From Propionibacteriaceae bacterium (lineage in GTDB: Bacteria > Actinomycetota > Actinomycetes > Propionibacteriales > Propionibacteriaceae): DNA of 9,106 nucleotides. A program made the position numbers and the translations under genes. Positions 6,667-9,106 of this stretch are shown here, piece after piece. A model generated the notes under the pieces. That model did not search any database. It was not told where the DNA came from and was given only the letters and a program-made list of their open reading frames with translations. The stretch is taken from the NCBI GenBank assembly GCA_031268065.1, contig JAIRXX010000228.1:1-9106 (forward strand). Reading direction: 5' to 3'. How positions within the stretch are numbered: position 1 is the stretch's first letter; every line of letters starts with the position of its first letter.

Positions 6667-6680
6667 GCCGCGAATGCGGC
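6667..6680 (+). other. Small leader hairpin in the rpsA 5' region
   Basis: GCCGC (6667-6671) and GCGGC (6676-6680) pair around the GAAT tetraloop. The stem ends exactly where the Shine-Dalgarno AGGGAG (6681-6686) of the upstream ORF begins. It could affect ribosome access to the leader, but it has only five base pairs and no proven role. Confidence 0.35.
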
Positions 6681-6691
6681 AGGGAGCTAGC

Positions 6692-6733
6692 GTGACAGCA
6701 CTACAACAAATATCGGAGTCTGAAACTACATGA
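6692..6733 (+). CDS. Candidate 13-residue leader peptide overlapping the rpsA start
   Basis: GTG at 6692 opens a 13-codon frame, MTALQQISESETT, ending in TGA at 6731-6733. The TGA overlaps the rpsA ATG as ATGA, a classic arrangement for translational coupling. AGGGAG at 6681-6686 lies five bases before the GTG, a better Shine-Dalgarno than the one for rpsA itself, whose GGAG at 6715-6718 is 11 bases from the ATG and lies within this ORF. Codons such as CTA, CAA, ATA, ACA and TCT are unlike the GC-ending codons of the neighbouring genes. It may be a coupling or sensing leader peptide. The alternative is a chance frame in an A-rich, unstructured landing site for S1-containing ribosomes. I know of no described homologue. 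Confidence 0.4.
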   Translation: MTALQQISESETT

Positions 6734-8196
6734 CCTCCTCTCTTGAGTCATCTAACGTCGCAGTAGATGATCTCGGATCTCCAGAAGCATTTCTGGAAGC
6801 AGTCGATGCGACAATCAAGTATTTCAATGACGGCGACATCGTTTCTGGCGTTGTCGTCAAGGTGGACCGTGACGAAGTTCTACTCGACATCGGTTACAAG
6901 ACCGAGGGCGTGATCCCTTCCAAAGAGCTATCCATCAAGCACGACGTCGACCCGTTCGATGTGGTCAAAGTTGGCGACGTCGTAGAGGCGCTGGTCCAGC
7001 AGAAGGAAGACAAAGAGGGTCGGCTGATCCTCTCCAAGAAGCGCGCCCAGTATGAACGCGCCTGGGGGACCATCGAAAAGATCAAGGAAGAAGACGGCGT
7101 TGTCGTCGGCAAGATCATCGAGGTCGTCAAGGGCGGTCTGATCGTCGATATCGGCCTGCGCGGCTTCCTTCCGGCCTCATTGGTGGAGATGCGCCGGGTG
7201 CGCGATCTGCAGCCCTATGTCGGCGCCGAGCTAGAAGCCAAGATCATCGAATTGGATAAGAACCGCAACAACGTCGTCCTTTCCAGACGCGCTTGGTTGG
7301 AGCAGACCCAATCCGAGGTGCGCACCACCTTCCTCAACCAGTTGGCCAAGGGCCAGATTCGCAAGGGCGTCGTTTCGTCCATCGTGAATTTCGGCGCCTT
7401 CGTCGATCTGGGCGGTGTGGACGGCCTGGTGCATGTCTCCGAATTGAGCTGGAAGCACATCGACCATCCTTCCGAGGTGGTCGAGGTCGGAGATGAAGTC
7501 ACCGTCGAGGTGCTGAGCGTGGAGATGGACCGGGAACGGGTGTCGCTGTCGCTGAAGGCCACTCAGGAAGACCCGTGGCAGACTTTCGCCCGCACCCACC
7601 AGATCGCCCAGATCGTTCCGGGCGAGGTCACCAAGTTGGTGCCCTTCGGCGCGTTTGTGCGGGTCGAGGAGGGAATCGAGGGCTTGGTCCACGTCTCCGA
7701 ATTGGCCGAGCGCCATGTGGAGATTCCCGAGCAGGTTGTCGCTGTCGGTGACGAGGTTATGGTCAAGATCATTGACATCGACCTTGAGCGCCGCCGCATC
7801 TCGCTGTCGCTTAAGCAGGCGAACGAGGGCGTGGACGTGGCCGCCGAAGACTTCAACCCAGTCGAATTCGGCATGTCGGAGTCTTACGACGACGAGGGCA
7901 ACTACATCTACCCCGATGGCTTCGATCCGCAGACCCAGGAATGGAAGCCTGGCTTTGAGGAGCAGAAAGAAGCCTACGAGCGGGAGTGGGCCGAGGCCTA
8001 CGCCCGTTGGGTCGCGCTCAAGCAGCAGGCTGAGGAGGCCAAGGCCGCCGACACCCAGGCCATCATCGAGGAGGCCAATGAGGCCGCTTACTCAGCGGTT
8101 TCGACCGTCGCCGGTGATGTTGTCGAGGAAGGCTCGCTGGCTTCTGACGAGGCGCTGCAAGCGCTGCGGGAGAAGTTGACCGGAGCCGGGGAGTAG
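6730..8196 (+). CDS. rpsA: 30S ribosomal protein S1
   Basis: A 488-residue S1 protein that binds single-stranded mRNA and helps bring it to the 30S subunit. Four S1 (OB-fold) domains are visible at about residues 34-104, 122-187, 207-276 and 293-362; the last two carry the clearest signatures (SIVNFGAFVDLGGVDGLVHVSELSW and VPFGAFV...IEGLVHVSELA). E. coli S1 has six repeats; four plus a charged tail is the actinobacterial form. The tail (363-488) has NYIYPDGFDPQTQEW, a Glu/Ala-rich helix, and a GSLASDEALQALREKL end as in mycobacterial RpsA. The start of the gene is AT-richer than the rest. The ATG at 6730 has GGAG 11 bases upstream and overlaps the stop of the 13-codon upstream ORF. A promoter lies at 6588-6617 and an intrinsic terminator follows the stop by 35 bp. 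Confidence 0.97.
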   Translation: MTSSLESSNVAVDDLGSPEAFLEAVDATIKYFNDGDIVSGVVVKVDRDEVLLDIGYKTEGVIPSKELSIKHDVDPFDVVKVGDVVEALVQQKEDKEGRLILSKKRAQYERAWGTIEKIKEEDGVVVGKIIEVVKGGLIVDIGLRGFLPASLVEMRRVRDLQPYVGAELEAKIIELDKNRNNVVLSRRAWLEQTQSEVRTTFLNQLAKGQIRKGVVSSIVNFGAFVDLGGVDGLVHVSELSWKHIDHPSEVVEVGDEVTVEVLSVEMDRERVSLSLKATQEDPWQTFARTHQIAQIVPGEVTKLVPFGAFVRVEEGIEGLVHVSELAERHVEIPEQVVAVGDEVMVKIIDIDLERRRISLSLKQANEGVDVAAEDFNPVEFGMSESYDDEGNYIYPDGFDPQTQEWKPGFEEQKEAYEREWAEAYARWVALKQQAEEAKAADTQAIIEEANEAAYSAVSTVAGDVVEEGSLASDEALQALREKLTGAGE

Positions 8197-8231
8197 TCCC
8201 CACCAAAGTTACGTTCGCAAAGGAACGCTAG

Positions 8232-8281
8232 CGGGCCACAGGCCAGGCGCGATGCCGCCGACCTGTGGCCTGGCTATTTTT
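8232..8281 (+). terminator. Rho-independent terminator after rpsA
   Basis: GGCCACAGG (8234-8242) pairs perfectly with CCTGTGGCC (8262-8270), extendable by a G-T and a C-G pair; the 19-base loop contains a small GGC/GCC stem. TATTTTT (8275-8281) follows four bases later. This is the clearest intrinsic terminator in the window and separates rpsA from coaE. Confidence 0.85.
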
Positions 8282-8285
8282 CGGG

Positions 8286-8334
8286 CCGTTTTCGGGCTAA
8301 CGTTCTTGAGCGTTGAGGACTTTGCCCCGAACGG
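8286..8334 (+). repeat. Imperfect inverted repeat upstream of coaE
   Basis: CCGTT-TT-CGGG (8286-8296) can pair with CCCG-AACGG (8326-8334), nine base pairs with a two-base bulge. Inside the loop AACG (8299-8302) can pair with CGTT (8311-8314). The structure starts five bases after the rpsA terminator T-tract and ends 31 bp before the coaE ATG. It contains a TAACGT hexamer (8298-8303) that could be a -10 box without a good -35. A mapped coaE transcript start would tell whether the structure is transcribed. Confidence 0.35.
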
Positions 8335-8365
8335 GCCGGGTTTCAGAGCGCAGACTGGGGGAGAA

Positions 8366-8959
8366 ATGATCCGCATTGGGCTGACCGGGGGAATCGCCTC
8401 GGGCAAGTCGGTCGTCGCCGGGTTCCTTAGCGGGCTGGGCGCCGCCGTCATCGACGCCGACGACTTGGCCCGAGCGGCGGTGGCTGTCGGCACGCCGGGG
8501 CTGGCCCAGGTGGTCGAACTTTTCGGCCCCCAATACCTGCTGGACGACGGCTCGTTGGACCGGGCGGCGCTGGGGGAGCTAGTCTTCAACGACGCCGCCG
8601 CACGGGCGAGGCTGGAGGCGGTCATCCATCCCGAAGTGCGGCGGTTGGCCGAAGAAGCCGAGGCCAAGCTCGCGGCGGATTCCATCGTGGTCCAGGTCAT
8701 CCCGCTGCTGTTGGAGACCGGCCAGACCGGCGATTTTGATGCCGTGGTGTTGGTGGACGCCGATCCAGCCGTCCAGTTGGCCCGGCTGATGGCCCGTTCC
8801 GGCCTGAGCCAGGCCTCCGCCCAGTCCCGTATCGACGCCCAGGCCACCCGCTCAGAGCGCCTGGCCGCAGCCGACTATGTGATCAGCAACGACTCCGACC
8901 TGGCCGCGTTGCAGGCGCGTACCGCCTGTGTCCTAGCCGCCATCAAACGATCCGGGTGA
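8366..8959 (+). CDS. coaE: Dephospho-CoA kinase
   Basis: Catalyses the last step of coenzyme A synthesis, ATP-dependent phosphorylation of the 3'-hydroxyl of the ribose of dephospho-CoA, in the cytosol. The 197 residues show the P-loop GGIASGKS (8-15) in the family start IRIGLTGGIASGKS, the substrate motif VIDADDLAR (28-36), the CoA-domain segment VIHPEVRRLAEEAE (86-99), IPLLLETG (112-119) with VVLVDAD (127-133), and the LID region SRIDAQATRSERLAAADYVISND (154-176). The length is normal for bacterial CoaE. Mycobacterial CoaE is much longer because of an extra C-terminal domain, absent here. The start at ATG 8366 fits the family N-terminus; the frame is open back to 8252, but those residues come from the terminator region. 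GGGGGAG precedes the ATG closely (two bases after the last G). Confidence 0.95.
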   Translation: MIRIGLTGGIASGKSVVAGFLSGLGAAVIDADDLARAAVAVGTPGLAQVVELFGPQYLLDDGSLDRAALGELVFNDAAARARLEAVIHPEVRRLAEEAEAKLAADSIVVQVIPLLLETGQTGDFDAVVLVDADPAVQLARLMARSGLSQASAQSRIDAQATRSERLAAADYVISNDSDLAALQARTACVLAAIKRSG

Positions 8960-9010
8960 AAGTGTGTTGTCCTTGGCTGCCCAGTGAAATTAATTGTCGG
9001 TGGCACGTCT

Positions 9011-9016
9011 TATGCT
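9011..9016 (+). promoter_or_regulatory. -10 hexamer TATGCT of a probable uvrB promoter
   Basis: TATGCT fits TANNNT and ends seven bases (GGTCTAC) before the ATG at 9024, so the transcript could be leaderless. TTGTCG at 8994-8999 is too close (11 bp) to be its -35. No LexA-type SOS box (GAAC-N4-GTTC) is visible in 8960-9023. Confidence 0.5.
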
Positions 9017-9023
9017 GGTCTAC

Positions 9024-9106
9024 ATGCGTCCAGTGACTGATGTGCAACGCCGGGTGGCCCCGTTCAAGGTTGAGGCTGATTTCGAGCCAGCGGGGGATCA
9101 GCCCCA
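9024..9106 (+). CDS. uvrB: Excinuclease ABC subunit B, N-terminal fragment
   Basis: Only 27 codons plus two bases lie inside the window. UvrB is the damage-verifying helicase-like subunit of nucleotide excision repair. The fragment starts [20 protein letters not shown] and runs into EPAGDQP, the conserved stretch in front of the UvrB Walker A region that contacts the adenine of ATP. The position after coaE fits actinobacterial gene order. Two further in-frame starts lie upstream (ATG at 9012, GTG at 9000); ATG 9024 was chosen because actinobacterial UvrB proteins commonly begin MRPVTD. There is no strong Shine-Dalgarno directly before it; GGTGG at 8999-9003 would suit the 9012 start better. 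Confidence 0.85.
   Translation, partial: MRPVTDVQRRVAPFKVEADFEPAGDQP

Noticed and set aside
8252..8365. Upstream in-frame extension of coaE from ATG 8252
   Set aside because: The ATG lies in the loop of the rpsA terminator, no Shine-Dalgarno precedes it, and the CoaE family begins at the P-loop strand just after 8366.
8960..9023. SOS (LexA) operator expected in front of uvrB
   Set aside because: No GAAC-N4-GTTC-like palindrome is present in the visible upstream region.

Overview
The window is a GC-rich chromosomal segment of an actinobacterium. It holds eight complete protein genes and two genes cut by the window edges. The order pdtaR-type ANTAR response regulator, polA, rpsA, coaE, uvrB is a known actinobacterial neighbourhood (in Mycobacterium tuberculosis Rv1626, Rv1629, Rv1630, Rv1631, Rv1633). 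Ribosomal protein S1 has four S1 domains plus an acidic tail, and Pol I has a degenerate proofreading domain; both fit Actinobacteria. It does not look mycobacterial: a hotdog thioesterase sits between the response regulator and polA, CoaE has only the kinase domain, and a glucose-type PTS EIIA is present. This placement comes from reading the proteins, not from a database search.

Layout. Minus strand, 1832 down to 1: a cytosolic SIMPL-domain protein, an aldo/keto reductase 11 bp downstream, then the start of a PTS EIIA gene that runs off the left edge. A 94-bp divergent region separates these from the plus-strand genes: recO, pdtaR-like regulator, PaaI-type thioesterase (directly abutting the regulator), polA, a 224-bp intergenic region, rpsA with an intrinsic terminator, coaE, and the first 27 codons of uvrB. 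DNA repair and replication (RecO, Pol I, UvrB), translation (S1), CoA synthesis (CoaE) and RNA-level regulation (PdtaR-like) are interleaved, so this is mostly a core housekeeping region.

Expression signals. Two kinds of gene start are visible. The aldo/keto reductase, regulator, thioesterase, rpsA and coaE have a purine-rich Shine-Dalgarno sequence. EIIA, SIMPL, polA and uvrB lack an evident one and instead carry a TANNNT -10-like hexamer ending exactly 6 or 7 bases before the start codon, the geometry of leaderless transcripts; recO has a weaker version. In polA the hexamer includes the stop codon of the preceding gene.

The most interesting region is 6506-6729 before rpsA. It holds a perfect 7-bp inverted repeat, a TTGACC-N18-TACGCT promoter, a small hairpin next to a good Shine-Dalgarno, and a 13-codon GTG-initiated upstream ORF (MTALQQISESETT) whose TGA overlaps the rpsA ATG as ATGA. 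That arrangement suggests a leader peptide translationally coupled to S1. No mobile element, tRNA, rRNA or CRISPR array was seen, and no clearly new multi-gene system is present.
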